Source of the DNA: JAAYVZ01 sp035384965 | GTDB lineage: Bacteria > Acidobacteriota > Thermoanaerobaculia > Thermoanaerobaculales > Thermoanaerobaculaceae | Assembly: GCA_035384965.1 (NCBI GenBank) | Contig: DAOOJE010000016.1 | Span: forward strand, 1 to 64,000 | Direction of reading: 5' to 3' | Length of the DNA stretch: 64,000 nucleotides | Shown: positions 35,516 to 43,785 of the stretch, one piece after another | Position numbering within the stretch: position 1 is the stretch's first letter | Layout: every line of letters starts with the position of its first letter | Position numbers and translations under genes: made by a program | Notes under the pieces: generated by a model | What the model saw: the letters and a program-made list of their open reading frames with translations, nothing else | Database searches by the model: none | Told to the model about the DNA's origin: nothing

Positions 35516-37130
35516 AGACGCCGTCCACGGCCCAGGTCCGGGCCAGGCGATCGAACGACAGACGCATCAGGGAGCCGTCGGCCAGCGCCACGTCGTAGTC
35601 GTCGCGCGAGAACGGGCGTTCGTTCCACCAGTTGCCGGTCGTGCGGTACGGCCCAGCGAGAGCCACCACCGTGCCGCCGAGCCCGCCGGCCTGCACCGCC
35701 ACCGGCCGGCGCCCGGCCATCACCACGTGTGCCGGCATCGGCGGCCGCACCGCTCGCAGCACCCGCCCTTCTCCCACCCTGCCCCGGCGAGCGTCGGGAA
35801 GGGTCGGAGATCCGGGTCCGTAGGCCTGCCCCCCTCTCCGACTGCCGCCCACCGGGCACTGGCCACCGGGAGAGCGGGAGGCAGACAGCCCCTCCCACGG
35901 CGGGGGCTCGAACGGGAGAACGACCCAGCGGCCGGGCTCATGGGTGTCAGCCACGCCGGGGGAGCCCACCCGCTCCGGTCCCACCAGTGCCGCCAGGCGC
36001 GCCAGGGCAGCAGCCAGCTTCCCCGGCGCCGGCGCGGGCGGGCCGAAGAGGTGCCCCTGCACGAGCCGCACCGCGCCAGGGCACACCGTCACCGTGACAC
36101 CCTCCACCGGCGCCCCTGGCGGAGAGGCTTCCAGGCGCAGCCGCAGTAGTGGCAGCACCGCCACCACCTCGCGGGTGGGGGCCACCAGCCGCACCACCGC
36201 CTGGTACCGCTCGCCGCTTTCCAGCGCCAGCTCCAGGCAGACCTCGGCAAAACCCTCGCCGCGCAGCTCGAGCCGGTGCGCGAGCCGCCCCAGCAGACCG
36301 TTGAGCACGAACAGGAAAGGTTCGAGAGCACCGATCGGATCGTCGAAGGCCACCCCTTCGCGCACCGACTCCGGCGGCGGGTCGGGGATGAACGGCCGGC
36401 CGTCATCCCCGCACGCCAGGCGGTGCAGCGTCTCGCCCTCCGGCCCCAGGCGCAGGATCACCTCGCTGCGCGGCAGCCCGGCCAGAGCGCCGACCGTCGC
36501 GATCCCCCAGCGGTGCAGTGCTTCCGCTGTCGGCGGCGAAGGCTCCAGCAGGCGCAGCGGCAGCGGTGCGAGGAAGGCGCGCTCCGACCCCTCGGGCACG
36601 ACCACCCACCCGCCCAGTCGAGGGTCGAGGCTTGAAGGCCGAGAGCCGGGAGGAAGGGCGCGGGCGGCGATGCGCGCCACGCCGATGCTCCCGGCCAGGC
36701 CGACGCGCACGTCCAGACCGACGCGCCGGCAGGCGCGCCACAGCGCCTCGGCCAGCGCCGCCTCGCCGCCCCACTGCAGCACCGAGCCGCCCACGTCGAG
36801 CGTCACCTCGCCCGGGCCGTGCCGCCGCACGCGAGGGGAGACAGCCCGGGCTGCATCTGCGAGCGCCGCCTCGGCCGCGGCCGCCACCTCCGGCGGTGCA
36901 ACGCGCACCATGACTTGCATCGACCTCTGGCGCGCCTGGGTAGCCGTCATCCCCCGCCGCACCCCGTGCTCTGCAGCCTCGGCCGAAACCGCCACCACGC
37001 GGTCGCGCGGCCCCGGCCCGGCGGCCACCGCCACCGGCGCCTCCGCGAGTTCGGGGACAGCCCGCCGCAACGCTTGCAGCGGGAAGTCCGGAACCCAGAC
37101 CGCCGCCACCCTCACGGCCCGCCCCCTCAC
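35508..37130 (-). CDS. imuB: ImuB, Y-family polymerase-like mutasome scaffold
   Basis: ImuB is an inactive Y-family polymerase that links DnaE2 to the sliding clamp. The 540-residue protein starts its conserved part at VAAVWVPDFPLQALRRAVPE, where catalytic acidic residues of active Y polymerases are missing, and carries HhH and little-finger regions. QGHLFG near residue 357 fits a clamp-binding QxxLF motif. Two in-frame low-complexity insertions are visible: PPGSRPSSLDPRL (about 160) and a ~40-residue stretch around SPGGQCPVGGSRRGGQ (near 425). GTG at 37130 overlaps the imuA stop (GTGA); GTG at 37115 is an alternative. Confidence 0.9.
   Translation of the reverse strand: MRGRAVRVAAVWVPDFPLQALRRAVPELAEAPVAVAAGPGPRDRVVAVSAEAAEHGVRRGMTATQARQRSMQVMVRVAPPEVAAAAEAALADAARAVSPRVRRHGPGEVTLDVGGSVLQWGGEAALAEALWRACRRVGLDVRVGLAGSIGVARIAARALPPGSRPSSLDPRLGGWVVVPEGSERAFLAPLPLRLLEPSPPTAEALHRWGIATVGALAGLPRSEVILRLGPEGETLHRLACGDDGRPFIPDPPPESVREGVAFDDPIGALEPFLFVLNGLLGRLAHRLELRGEGFAEVCLELALESGERYQAVVRLVAPTREVVAVLPLLRLRLEASPPGAPVEGVTVTVCPGAVRLVQGHLFGPPAPAPGKLAAALARLAALVGPERVGSPGVADTHEPGRWVVLPFEPPPWEGLSASRSPGGQCPVGGSRRGGQAYGPGSPTLPDARRGRVGEGRVLRAVRPPMPAHVVMAGRRPVAVQAGGLGGTVVALAGPYRTTGNWWNERPFSRDDYDVALADGSLMRLSFDRLARTWAVDGVYD
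36618..36657. repeat. repeat family B copy inside imuB
   Basis: This 40-bp run includes gtcgaggcttgaaggccgag and encodes PPGSRPSSLDPRL. It is related to the copies in dnaE2 at 35015 and 35387. Confidence 0.5.
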
Positions 37131-38032
37131 CGACCTACCGGGAGGCGAGGGATCGGTGCGCGGCAATCGGAGGGATGACCGAACTCCCCTCCACCGACCA
37201 CCCGCCACCGCTCGGCGTCTTCCTCCTGCCTGCTGTCCCCTGCCCAACCCCCGGCCAGTCCACCGGGAGCGAGCGCCACGCCGGCAAACCACCTCGGACC
37301 GCTGCGCTCGCCCCCCGGCCAGCGCGCACCGCCCCGCTGCAGGTGGACCGTCACGCCGGCGAGACCGCCCAGCCACGGCCACGCGGCCAGCACCAGCGCC
37401 ACCGCTCGCGCCCGCTCCACGGCCCGCACCAGCCGCAGCGCCAGCGCCGCCCGCCCGCCCGCCCGGTGGCCGGGGAGCGGTGAACGGTGATCGGAAGCAA
37501 GGTGAAGTGTGGGCGGGTGGGGCCTCGGCTCACCGCCTGCCAGCCACCGATCACGGCCTCGCCGCCTCTCGCCTCCTGTCTCGCACCTGACCGGGCGGAC
37601 TGCAGCGAGGTCCACCACCACGACGGTCAAGCCGCCTGCCTCGAGCACCAGCTCGGCCGCCCGCACCGCCTGCTCGATCGTGGCGGGCCGCACCCACAGC
37701 ACTCGCCCGAGGTCCACGCCCGCCGCTGCCAGCGACGGTGGATCGAGAGCATCGGCTGCATCGACCCAGACCACCACTTCCCCGCGCGCCGTGGCCGCAG
37801 CGGCCGTGCTCACGGCTGCCGTGGTGCGGCCGGCCGAGTGCGGCCCCACCAGCTCGGCAACCTTGCCGAGCGGCCACCCGCCCCCCAACCAGGCATCGAG
37901 AGCGGCCGAACCGCTGCTCAGGCAGGGGCGCAGGCGCTTGTGCTCCCGCCAGCGGCGCGTCTGCTCGCGCAGACACCGCAGCACTTCCGCCGGCGACTCC
38001 GTCCAGCGCTGGCTTTCCGGGCACGCCCCCAC
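37127..38032 (-). CDS. imuA: ImuA, RecA-like mutasome component
   Basis: This 301-residue SulA/RecA-like protein is the first gene of the cassette. The RecA-type core includes LSSGSAALDAWLGGGWPLG, a P-loop-like GPHSAGRTTAA, VVVWVDAADALD and VVVVDLAAV. A ~45-residue insertion around GGERRRGRDRWLAGGEPR (nt about 37440-37590) and a repeat-derived C-terminal tail (nt about 37127-37250) break the otherwise conserved fold. The GTG at 38032 has GGGAGG 6 nt upstream. Its promoter and a palindromic operator lie just upstream, facing a divergent repressor gene. Confidence 0.85.
   Translation of the reverse strand: MGACPESQRWTESPAEVLRCLREQTRRWREHKRLRPCLSSGSAALDAWLGGGWPLGKVAELVGPHSAGRTTAAVSTAAAATARGEVVVWVDAADALDPPSLAAAGVDLGRVLWVRPATIEQAVRAAELVLEAGGLTVVVVDLAAVRPVRCETGGERRRGRDRWLAGGEPRPHPPTLHLASDHRSPLPGHRAGGRAALALRLVRAVERARAVALVLAAWPWLGGLAGVTVHLQRGGARWPGGERSGPRWFAGVALAPGGLAGGWAGDSRQEEDAERWRVVGGGEFGHPSDCRAPIPRLPVGR
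37530..37555. repeat. repeat family A copy inside imuA
   Basis: It matches 32857-32882 in dnaE2 at 21 of 26 positions. A further partial inverted copy (ggtgaacggtgatcgg) lies nearby at about 37480-37495, so the insertion can form a hairpin. Confidence 0.55.
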
Positions 38033-38087
38033 GACCCGCCTCCCGATGGAGTTTCAGCGTTGCCGGTACTCCATCGCAGTCACTACC

Positions 38088-38116
38088 AATCTAGCTTTGA
38101 CTATCATGATTGTCAA
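38088..38116 (-). promoter_or_regulatory. sigma70 promoter of the imuA-imuB-dnaE2 operon
   Basis: On the minus strand, consensus TTGACA (38116-38111), a 17-bp spacer and TAGATT (38093-38088) predict a start near 38081, about 50 nt before the imuA GTG. The -35 hexamer is one arm of the palindrome at 38097-38116. Confidence 0.75.
38097..38116. promoter_or_regulatory. candidate operator palindrome between imuA and the repressor gene
   Basis: TTGACTATCATGATTGTCAA is symmetric at 18 of 20 positions. It spans the -35 box and most of the spacer of the imu promoter and lies upstream of the -35 of the divergent repressor promoter. A second short inverted repeat, CCACTACAGTGG (38117-38128), abuts it. 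It is the natural binding site for the adjacent HTH/S24 repressor. Confidence 0.65.
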
Positions 38117-38125
38117 CCACTACAG

Positions 38126-38154
38126 TGGACAACCTCGAAATTCAGCTCTATACT
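38126..38154 (+). promoter_or_regulatory. promoter of the HTH/S24 repressor gene
   Basis: TGGACA (38126-38131), a 17-bp spacer and TATACT (38149-38154) predict a start near 38161, 12 nt before the ATG. The -35 overlaps the right arm of CCACTACAGTGG, consistent with autoregulation. Confidence 0.7.
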
Positions 38155-38172
38155 GACCATGAAAGGTGTCAC

Positions 38173-38853
38173 ATGGGAACCGACGACCTCGCCCGCCTGC
38201 TCCGCCAGCTCCGCACCGAACGGGGGCTCAGCCAGGTGGCGCTTGCCGGGCGCGCCGGGCTGTCCCGCAACTTCGTGGCCCAGATCGAGCGCGGGGAATC
38301 GCTTCCTACCGTCGCGACGCTGGCCCGCCTGGCCTCGGCGCTGGGGATTACCTCCAGCGAGCTGCTCGGGGAGGGGCCGCCGGCAGCCGGCACCGGCGCC
38401 GAGCTCGTCGCCGTGCCGCTCGTCAGCGACCGCATCGCCGCCGGCCCGCCGATGCTCGTGGCCGACCACGTGGAAAGCCTCGAGCCGTTGCCGCGCCAGC
38501 TCCTGCGCGGGCTCGGCGTGGACCCCGCCCGCGCCGTGCTGGTACGCCTCGGCCCCGACCAGGATTCCATGGCTGACACCATTCCGCCCGGCGCCACGGT
38601 GCTGGTCGACCGCTCGCCGGTGCGACAGATCGTCCCGCGCGGGGTTTACGCAGTACGGGAGGAAGCAGCCGGCGAAACCGGCTGCTCGGTCAAGCGGCTG
38701 GTCCTGGACAGCGACTCCCGCGTGCTGATTCTGCTTTCCGACAACCCCGCCCACCTGCCGCGCGCCATCCGCTTGCGGGCCGGGCTGCCGCTGTCCGAGA
38801 TCGTGATCGGGCGTGTCGTGTGGTGGGCCCCCCCGGCCCCGGCTCGCCGGTGA
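38173..38853 (+). CDS. XRE-family repressor with LexA-like self-cleavage (S24) domain
   Basis: This 226-residue protein has a Cro/CI-type HTH (about 6-64: LRTERGLSQVALAGRAGLSR) rather than the winged helix of LexA. Its C-terminal domain keeps the parts needed for autoproteolysis: the scissile Ala90-Gly91 in SDRIAAGPP, nucleophile Ser132 in DQDSMADTIPPG and general base Lys174 in CSVKRLVL. In LexA the same layout is Ala84-Gly85, Ser119, Lys156. It should therefore be inactivated by RecA-stimulated cleavage after DNA damage. It is divergent from imuA and shares the operator region, so it is the probable SOS-type regulator of the mutasome. AAAGGTG precedes the ATG by 5 nt. Confidence 0.88.
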   Translation: MGTDDLARLLRQLRTERGLSQVALAGRAGLSRNFVAQIERGESLPTVATLARLASALGITSSELLGEGPPAAGTGAELVAVPLVSDRIAAGPPMLVADHVESLEPLPRQLLRGLGVDPARAVLVRLGPDQDSMADTIPPGATVLVDRSPVRQIVPRGVYAVREEAAGETGCSVKRLVLDSDSRVLILLSDNPAHLPRAIRLRAGLPLSEIVIGRVVWWAPPAPARR

Positions 38854-38950
38854 GACGTGCCACCGGTCAAGGCGTCCCCCCCGGGAGGGCGTGGGCGGGC
38901 GGTAGCTCAGCGGCCGCCGGAGGCCGGCGTCGTGGGCTGTCGCCTCGCCC

Positions 38951-39361
38951 TCAGTCGACGAGCTCGACCAGGGTCGTCACGGCGCAGTCGGGACGCAGGG
39001 AGTTGATGGCCGAGCAGTACGTCGTGCGCGACAGCTCGATGGCGCGCTCGGCCCGCGCCCTCTCCACGCCGGCGCCCCGCACCACGAAGGTCAGCTCCAC
39101 GGCCCGGTAGTACTTGGGGTGGTCGGGGTTCTGCTCGCCGCGCAGGCGTACCTCGAGACCCGTCATGGGCTGCTTCATCTTTTGCAGGATCGAAACCACG
39201 TCCATTGCCATGCAGCCGCCCACGCCAATCAGCACCAGCTCCATCGGAGACGGCCCCTGGTAGCCCTCCTGCTTCGGCGAGTCGACGATGACGACACGCC
39301 CTGACCCTGACGTGGCCTCGAACCGCAGCCCTTCCTGCCAGACCAGCCTCGCTTCCGCCAT
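38951..39361 (-). CDS. OsmC-family peroxiredoxin-like protein
   Basis: OsmC/Ohr proteins reduce organic hydroperoxides with a pair of Cys. The 136-residue product has the family core SPMELVLIGVGGCMAMDVVS with the first Cys, and TTYCSAINSLRPDC near the C-terminus with two further Cys. GGAGG precedes the ATG. This is the YhfA/OsmC-like branch, whose substrate is less certain than for Ohr. Confidence 0.88.
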   Translation of the reverse strand: MAEARLVWQEGLRFEATSGSGRVVIVDSPKQEGYQGPSPMELVLIGVGGCMAMDVVSILQKMKQPMTGLEVRLRGEQNPDHPKYYRAVELTFVVRGAGVERARAERAIELSRTTYCSAINSLRPDCAVTTLVELVD

Positions 39362-39421
39362 GTCCCGTCCTCCTCTCCCCCGGCCCTCTGCTCACCAGCC
39401 ATGAGTCACCAGCCACAATCC

Positions 39422-41155
39422 CTATTCCCCGTCCGCCTCGAAGACCGGATCGACATCCACCGGCACGTCCTTGAGAGACTCGATGAGTCGCGTCATTTCG
39501 GGTCGCGGCGTGCCGTACCGCTCGACCAGCGCCTTTGCTTTCTCGTACGAGCCTTCCGCCTCGATCATGAGCAGCTCGGTCGCCAGCGCCTTGAGCGCGC
39601 TGGAGAACACCTTGGGCTTTGTCAGCTCCGGCGCGAAACGCCCGTTCTCGTCAACGACGATGGCCCCTTTTTCGAGCAAGTAGTTGGTCTGGACGACCAC
39701 ACCCAGGCCGTGGGCCTCGGCGGTGCCGAAACGCGCCGTGCGGAACAGCCCGGCGACATAGCTCCACGGTAGCGCCTCGACGATCGACACCGGCACGACC
39801 CCTTCGGCGGTCAGACGGCCGAGGGCAAAGACGGAGAGCACGTCCGCCTTCGCCTCCTCGATGGCCGGATACAGTTCCTTGAGTTCTTGCCGGACCTCCG
39901 TTTCCCGCCCGTTGACCTTGATGCGGCCCGGCCCGAGCCCATGGGCCAGCTCGTGGAAGAGGATGAAGTGGAAGTACGAGTCGAAGTCCACCTGAAGCAA
40001 CGGTCTGACCGGCAACACCCGGCTCGCGATCGGCATCAGGATCGCCTCGTACTTGGCCAGCATCATGTTCTTCAGGAGGACCTTCTTCGAGCCCTTGGCC
40101 TCGCGCACCCGCTCGTCGTTGGGGAGGTTGAACGCCAGCGTCTGCACCCCCCGGCGCGCGTCGCCGGCGGAAAAGACCAGGTCGGCCACCCGGATTGGCG
40201 ACTCGCTGCCGCGCGACGTGTTCTTGTGCTCGTCCGGAATCGGCAGGTGGGACTCGAGGAACGGCAGCCACTTCTTGAACTCTCCCAGACGCTCCGAGTC
40301 GGCCGGCTGCGCCACGCAGACGAACGCCTCGAACGCCGCCTTGTAGCCCATGAGGCTGTCCTCGTAGGTCTCGTACGGCCCGATCACCACCTCGACCGCC
40401 GAGTCGAGGTCCATCCACGCCATGTCCGACTCGAAGTAGTCATTGCTCGAAAAGGCATCGGCGCGCAGCTTCAGGAACTTCTTGAGACTTGCATTGCCGG
40501 TGGCCGCCGCAGCCGCCCGCAGCTCGGATGCCGCCCTCGCCAGCAGCGACTTGTAGACCTCGCTGTAAGGCCTCGCCACCAGTGCCTTCCCCTTTCGCTC
40601 CACGAGCGAAAACGGCGACGTCAGGGCGGCCTTGTCGGCCGGGTGCGCCGCGATCCAGCGCTCGAACTCGTCTTTCGTGAGGTCCTCGGGGTAGAAGCCG
40701 GCCCCGGCCGGGCGCGCGAGCGTCCCGAGGAACGGCTCGTACGCCTGGAGGCGATCCCAAGGCCCGCCCATGATCCGGTAGTAGTCCTGGGCGGGACGCG
40801 CGAGCGGCCCGGTCAACGCCGCCACCCGTGGCGCGAACGACGGGTTGCCCCGCCACGCCTGGAGCAGGAACACCTCGTCGATGACCTTCGCCGCCGCGAC
40901 GACGTGGTCCACGGTTTTCCACTCGCTGGCCGGCAGGTTCCGCAAGTCGGCGGCCAGCACCTTGCGCACGAACTGGGCGCGCCGGGCCGCGATATCGGGC
41001 GCGATGGCGAGCGTGCTCTCCCCCCTGGCCGCCGATCCGCCGCGCGCGGGAGAGCCGGTCGCCGGTGGCGCGCCGCCGCTCTCGCCGCGGGCACACCCCG
41101 TCGAGCACCCAGTCGCGAGCACCACCGCCACCAGCACCAACCACGACATTCGCAT
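39422..41155 (-). CDS. M49-like (dipeptidyl-peptidase III-type) zinc peptidase lipoprotein
   Basis: The 577-residue protein carries a lipobox (VVLATGC near residue 17), so it is probably membrane-anchored and periplasmic. The metal site reads FHELAHGLGPGRI near residue 400, with the likely third ligand in IEEAKADVLS near 433. Eukaryotic DPP III has HExxxH; this bacterial branch has HExxH. Such enzymes trim dipeptides or short peptides. ATG 41155 has GGGAGG 5 nt upstream; in-frame GTG 41161 is less likely. The region 39391-39417 just after the stop contains a caccagccat-type repeat. Confidence 0.85.
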   Translation of the reverse strand: MRMSWLVLVAVVLATGCSTGCARGESGGAPPATGSPARGGSAARGESTLAIAPDIAARRAQFVRKVLAADLRNLPASEWKTVDHVVAAAKVIDEVFLLQAWRGNPSFAPRVAALTGPLARPAQDYYRIMGGPWDRLQAYEPFLGTLARPAGAGFYPEDLTKDEFERWIAAHPADKAALTSPFSLVERKGKALVARPYSEVYKSLLARAASELRAAAAATGNASLKKFLKLRADAFSSNDYFESDMAWMDLDSAVEVVIGPYETYEDSLMGYKAAFEAFVCVAQPADSERLGEFKKWLPFLESHLPIPDEHKNTSRGSESPIRVADLVFSAGDARRGVQTLAFNLPNDERVREAKGSKKVLLKNMMLAKYEAILMPIASRVLPVRPLLQVDFDSYFHFILFHELAHGLGPGRIKVNGRETEVRQELKELYPAIEEAKADVLSVFALGRLTAEGVVPVSIVEALPWSYVAGLFRTARFGTAEAHGLGVVVQTNYLLEKGAIVVDENGRFAPELTKPKVFSSALKALATELLMIEAEGSYEKAKALVERYGTPRPEMTRLIESLKDVPVDVDPVFEADGE

Positions 41156-41232
41156 GCGCACCTCCCAGACCCGCCCTAGCTTACCCTCGAGCGCCCCGGC
41201 GGTCGAGACGGCGGTGTGCTATCGTCTCCCCC

Positions 41233-41721
41233 ATGGCGCTGCGTATCCTCATCACAGGCGGCACGTTCGACAAGGAGTACGACGAGATCAACGGGCGGCT
41301 GTTCTTCCAGGACACCCACGTGCACGAGATGTTGCGGCTCGGGCGCTGCCGCGTCGATGTCGTCGTGCGCACAGTGATGATGGTCGACTCGCTCGAGATG
41401 ACCGACGCCGACCGCAGGATCATCCTCGAAAACTGCCGCCAGTGCCCGGAAGAGCGCATCGTGGTGACGCACGGCACCGACACCATGGCCGAAACCGCCC
41501 GCGTGCTCGGCGAGGCCATCGTCGACAAGACCGTGGTGCTCACCGGCGCCATGATCCCCTATGCGTTCGGCAGCTCCGACGGCCTGTTCAACCTCGGCTC
41601 GGCAATCTCGTTCGCGCAGGCGTTGCCCCACGGGGTCTACATCGCGATGAACGGCCGGTACTTCACCTGGGACAACGTGCGCAAGAACCGCCAGCTCGGC
41701 ATCTTCGAGGCCGTCCGCTGA
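41233..41721 (+). CDS. single-domain asparaginase-family protein
   Basis: This 162-residue protein corresponds to the N-terminal catalytic domain of L-asparaginases: ILITGGTFDKEYDE with the Thr nucleophile, VVTHGTDTMAETARVL with the second Thr-Asp pair, and VVLTGAMIPYAFGSSDG with the Lys. Typical asparaginases have about 330 residues with a second domain completing the active site, so this is a stand-alone short form rather than a truncation; the frame ends cleanly. Amidohydrolase activity is plausible but unproven. TATCGT stands 7 nt before the ATG with no Shine-Dalgarno. Confidence 0.8.
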   Translation: MALRILITGGTFDKEYDEINGRLFFQDTHVHEMLRLGRCRVDVVVRTVMMVDSLEMTDADRRIILENCRQCPEERIVVTHGTDTMAETARVLGEAIVDKTVVLTGAMIPYAFGSSDGLFNLGSAISFAQALPHGVYIAMNGRYFTWDNVRKNRQLGIFEAVR

Positions 41722-41782
41722 GCGCCCACGGGCGGGCGGGAGAACCACCAGCCATCAACCAACGACCGCGCCGTACGGCGGG

Positions 41783-42697
41783 CTACCACCTTCTGAGCCG
41801 CCACCAGGCAAGGAAGGCCAGCATCGCCGAGAACGACATGCCCATCACGATCCAGAACGCCATCGGGTGGTGCTGGAACGGAATCTGCACGTTCATGGAA
41901 AACGCCGACACCACGAACGTCGGGACCATGATCCCGATGGTGATGATGTTCAGCGTCTTCATCAGCACCGAGATGTTGTTGTTGACGATCGAGACGCGGG
42001 CGTCCATGAGGCTCGAAAGAATGTTCGAGTAGATCTCCGCTTGCTTGTAGCACTGCTGGTTCTCGATCGCCAGGTCCTCGAGCGCCTCTTGGTCCTCGGT
42101 GGTGAACCCCAGGCGCGCGGACGCCGCCCGCACCTTCTCGATCACGTTGGCGTTGGCGTTGATGGCGTTGAGGTAGTACACGAGACTCTTCTCGAGCGTG
42201 AACAGACTCAGCAGGTAGCGGTTCTCCATCGCCTGGCTGATCTTGTTCTCGAGCGAGTCGGACAGCATGTTGATGACCTTGAGGTGCTCGATGAAGTGGT
42301 AGACCGTGCGGTAGATCAGCTTGATCATCGCCGACGCGACCGTGGAAGTGCGCTGGAAGAGCTTGCCGTCGAACAGCGGCACGTCTTCCGAAAGCACGAT
42401 GACGAGGCGGTCCTTGAAGAGGAACGCTCCCGCCGAGAGCACCTTGAACAGGAAGTTGTCCTCGGCCGTGTAACTCTTGGGGCGCTTGAAGATGACCGCC
42501 AAGTGCTCGGGCTCGAACTCGAGGCGCGACACCTCATCCGGGTCCAGCGCCGAGTTGAGAGTGTGCTCGTCGAGCTTGAGCGTGTCCACCAGCAGGCGCT
42601 TCTCGGCGTCGTCGGGGCACACCACCACCCAGATCGGCGCCGGCTCGGCATCTGTCGGCAGAATCTTGCCTTCGACGATGTGGTACCTCTTGAGCAT
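41783..42697 (-). CDS. CorA-family divalent cation transporter with SMN in place of GMN
   Basis: This 304-residue CorA-like channel has a large cytoplasmic domain, a long helix (about 130-235) and two C-terminal transmembrane helices (TLNIITIGIMVPTFVVSAFS and FWIVMGMSFSAMLAFLAWW). The selectivity motif after TM1, normally YGMN, reads AFSMN, so transport properties may differ from Mg2+/Co2+ CorA. GGGGGGTGG lies before the ATG. Confidence 0.88.
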   Translation of the reverse strand: MLKRYHIVEGKILPTDAEPAPIWVVVCPDDAEKRLLVDTLKLDEHTLNSALDPDEVSRLEFEPEHLAVIFKRPKSYTAEDNFLFKVLSAGAFLFKDRLVIVLSEDVPLFDGKLFQRTSTVASAMIKLIYRTVYHFIEHLKVINMLSDSLENKISQAMENRYLLSLFTLEKSLVYYLNAINANANVIEKVRAASARLGFTTEDQEALEDLAIENQQCYKQAEIYSNILSSLMDARVSIVNNNISVLMKTLNIITIGIMVPTFVVSAFSMNVQIPFQHHPMAFWIVMGMSFSAMLAFLAWWRLRRW

Positions 42698-42987
42698 CGG
42701 CCACCCCCCGCTCGAAAGCCTGTCCCAGGATCACCCGCCAGCAAGCCGGGCGGGTGAACGCCGCACGATACACCCGGCAGCGTCCCTCGCCAACCCCGCC
42801 CGCGCGAGAGCAGTGGACCGCCCCCGGCCTCGCGAAGCGTCGGCAGGGCGCGACCCGTTGCGAGTTCCGCAAAACTCGACCCTTTCGTTCCAGAAGCCGT
42901 GGCCGGTCGCGGTGCAGCGTAGATCCCCGGGGTGGGGAAATGCCTCCGCAGCACGACATCCTGGCGAGGAGCACCAGGTCGGTTCCA
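42698..42987. other. intergenic region without a recognised gene
   Basis: About 290 bp between the corA start and the IS66-like end. It should contain the corA promoter. Short open frames here have no recognisable features. Its right end may be residual IS sequence. Confidence 0.5.
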
Positions 42988-43014
42988 TCACAACGGGGTG
43001 GGGCGACCGGTTAC
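42988..43014. repeat. IS66-like terminal repeat, copy 2 (solo)
   Basis: A 27-bp match to 2941-2967 and 43904-43930 in the same orientation. No transposase gene adjoins it. Its last bases supply the stop codon of the RHS fragment. Confidence 0.6.
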
Positions 43015-43785
43015 AGGTGGAGCGCCGTCGGGGTGGTGGCCGGGATGGGCTGCTCGAAGGCGACCTTGAGCGTGCGGCCGTCGCCGTCGAGCGCCTGGGT
43101 GCGGCTCCCCGGGTCGGGGGTGAGGGTGAGGGTCAGGCCGGCCATGGTCGCGTCGTGGATCGCCTCGGAGAAGCGTACCACCAGGGTGGTGGCGTCCACC
43201 GTGACACCCGTCGGGCTCGCCCCTTCCCCGGTCCAGACAAGCTGGGTGACCGTGGGCCTGATCGTGTCCTCCCCCCAGAAGTGCGGCGTGCCGTCGGGGT
43301 CGTAGGTGATGCGCTCGACGATGCGGCCGTCCTCGTCGGTGAGCAACTCGACGCTCCCAAGCAGGTCGGTGACGGGGTAGAGGGTGGTCTCGAGGGTGCC
43401 GTCGCCGTCGGTGTCGATCTCTTCGGCGACGAGGTCGTCGATCCAGCGGCCCCAGTGGTGGCGGCGGGCGAGCAGGACGCCGGTCTGGCCAGGGGCGGAG
43501 GCGTACTCCTCGACGACCTGGTCGCCGTCGTGCAGGTAGGCGCGGTGGAGGGTGCCAGCGGGCGTCGTGGTGCGCTTGGCGACGAGCCGTCCCAGTGGAT
43601 CGAGGATGAGGTCGGCCGTGACGGCGCCCGGCGTCTGGGCCTGCACGAGGCGGTCGCGCCAGTCGTGCACGAGGGTGGTGGTGCCGCCGGGACCCTGGCT
43701 CGACTGGAGGGCGCCGTAAGGGGTCCAGGTGTAGGTGGTCAGCTCGACGGTGCCGCCGATCTGCCGGGACCGCTCCAGCCGGTCA
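43011..43785 (-). pseudogene. RHS/YD-repeat core fragment bounded by IS66-like sequence
   Basis: The fragment encodes YD repeats and the conserved RHS core region: LERSRQIGGTVELTTYTW, DPLGRLVAKRTT, YLHDGDQVVEEYASA, RHHWGRWIDDLVAEEIDT, YPVTDLLGSVELLTDEDGR and ERITYDPDGTPHFWG. A short beta segment with VVRFSEAIHDA, reminiscent of an Ig-like (Big_5) domain, follows. The N-terminal bulk of the protein is missing: the frame begins inside an IS66 remnant. The C-terminus is cut by the IS66-like end at 43014. RHS proteins are large secreted or toxin-delivering shells; this piece cannot function as such. Confidence 0.8.

Noticed and set aside
38896..38955. tRNA-like start (ggcggtagctcagc) after the repressor gene
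   Set aside because: No anticodon arm and no T-arm sequence follow, and no acceptor stem can be formed.
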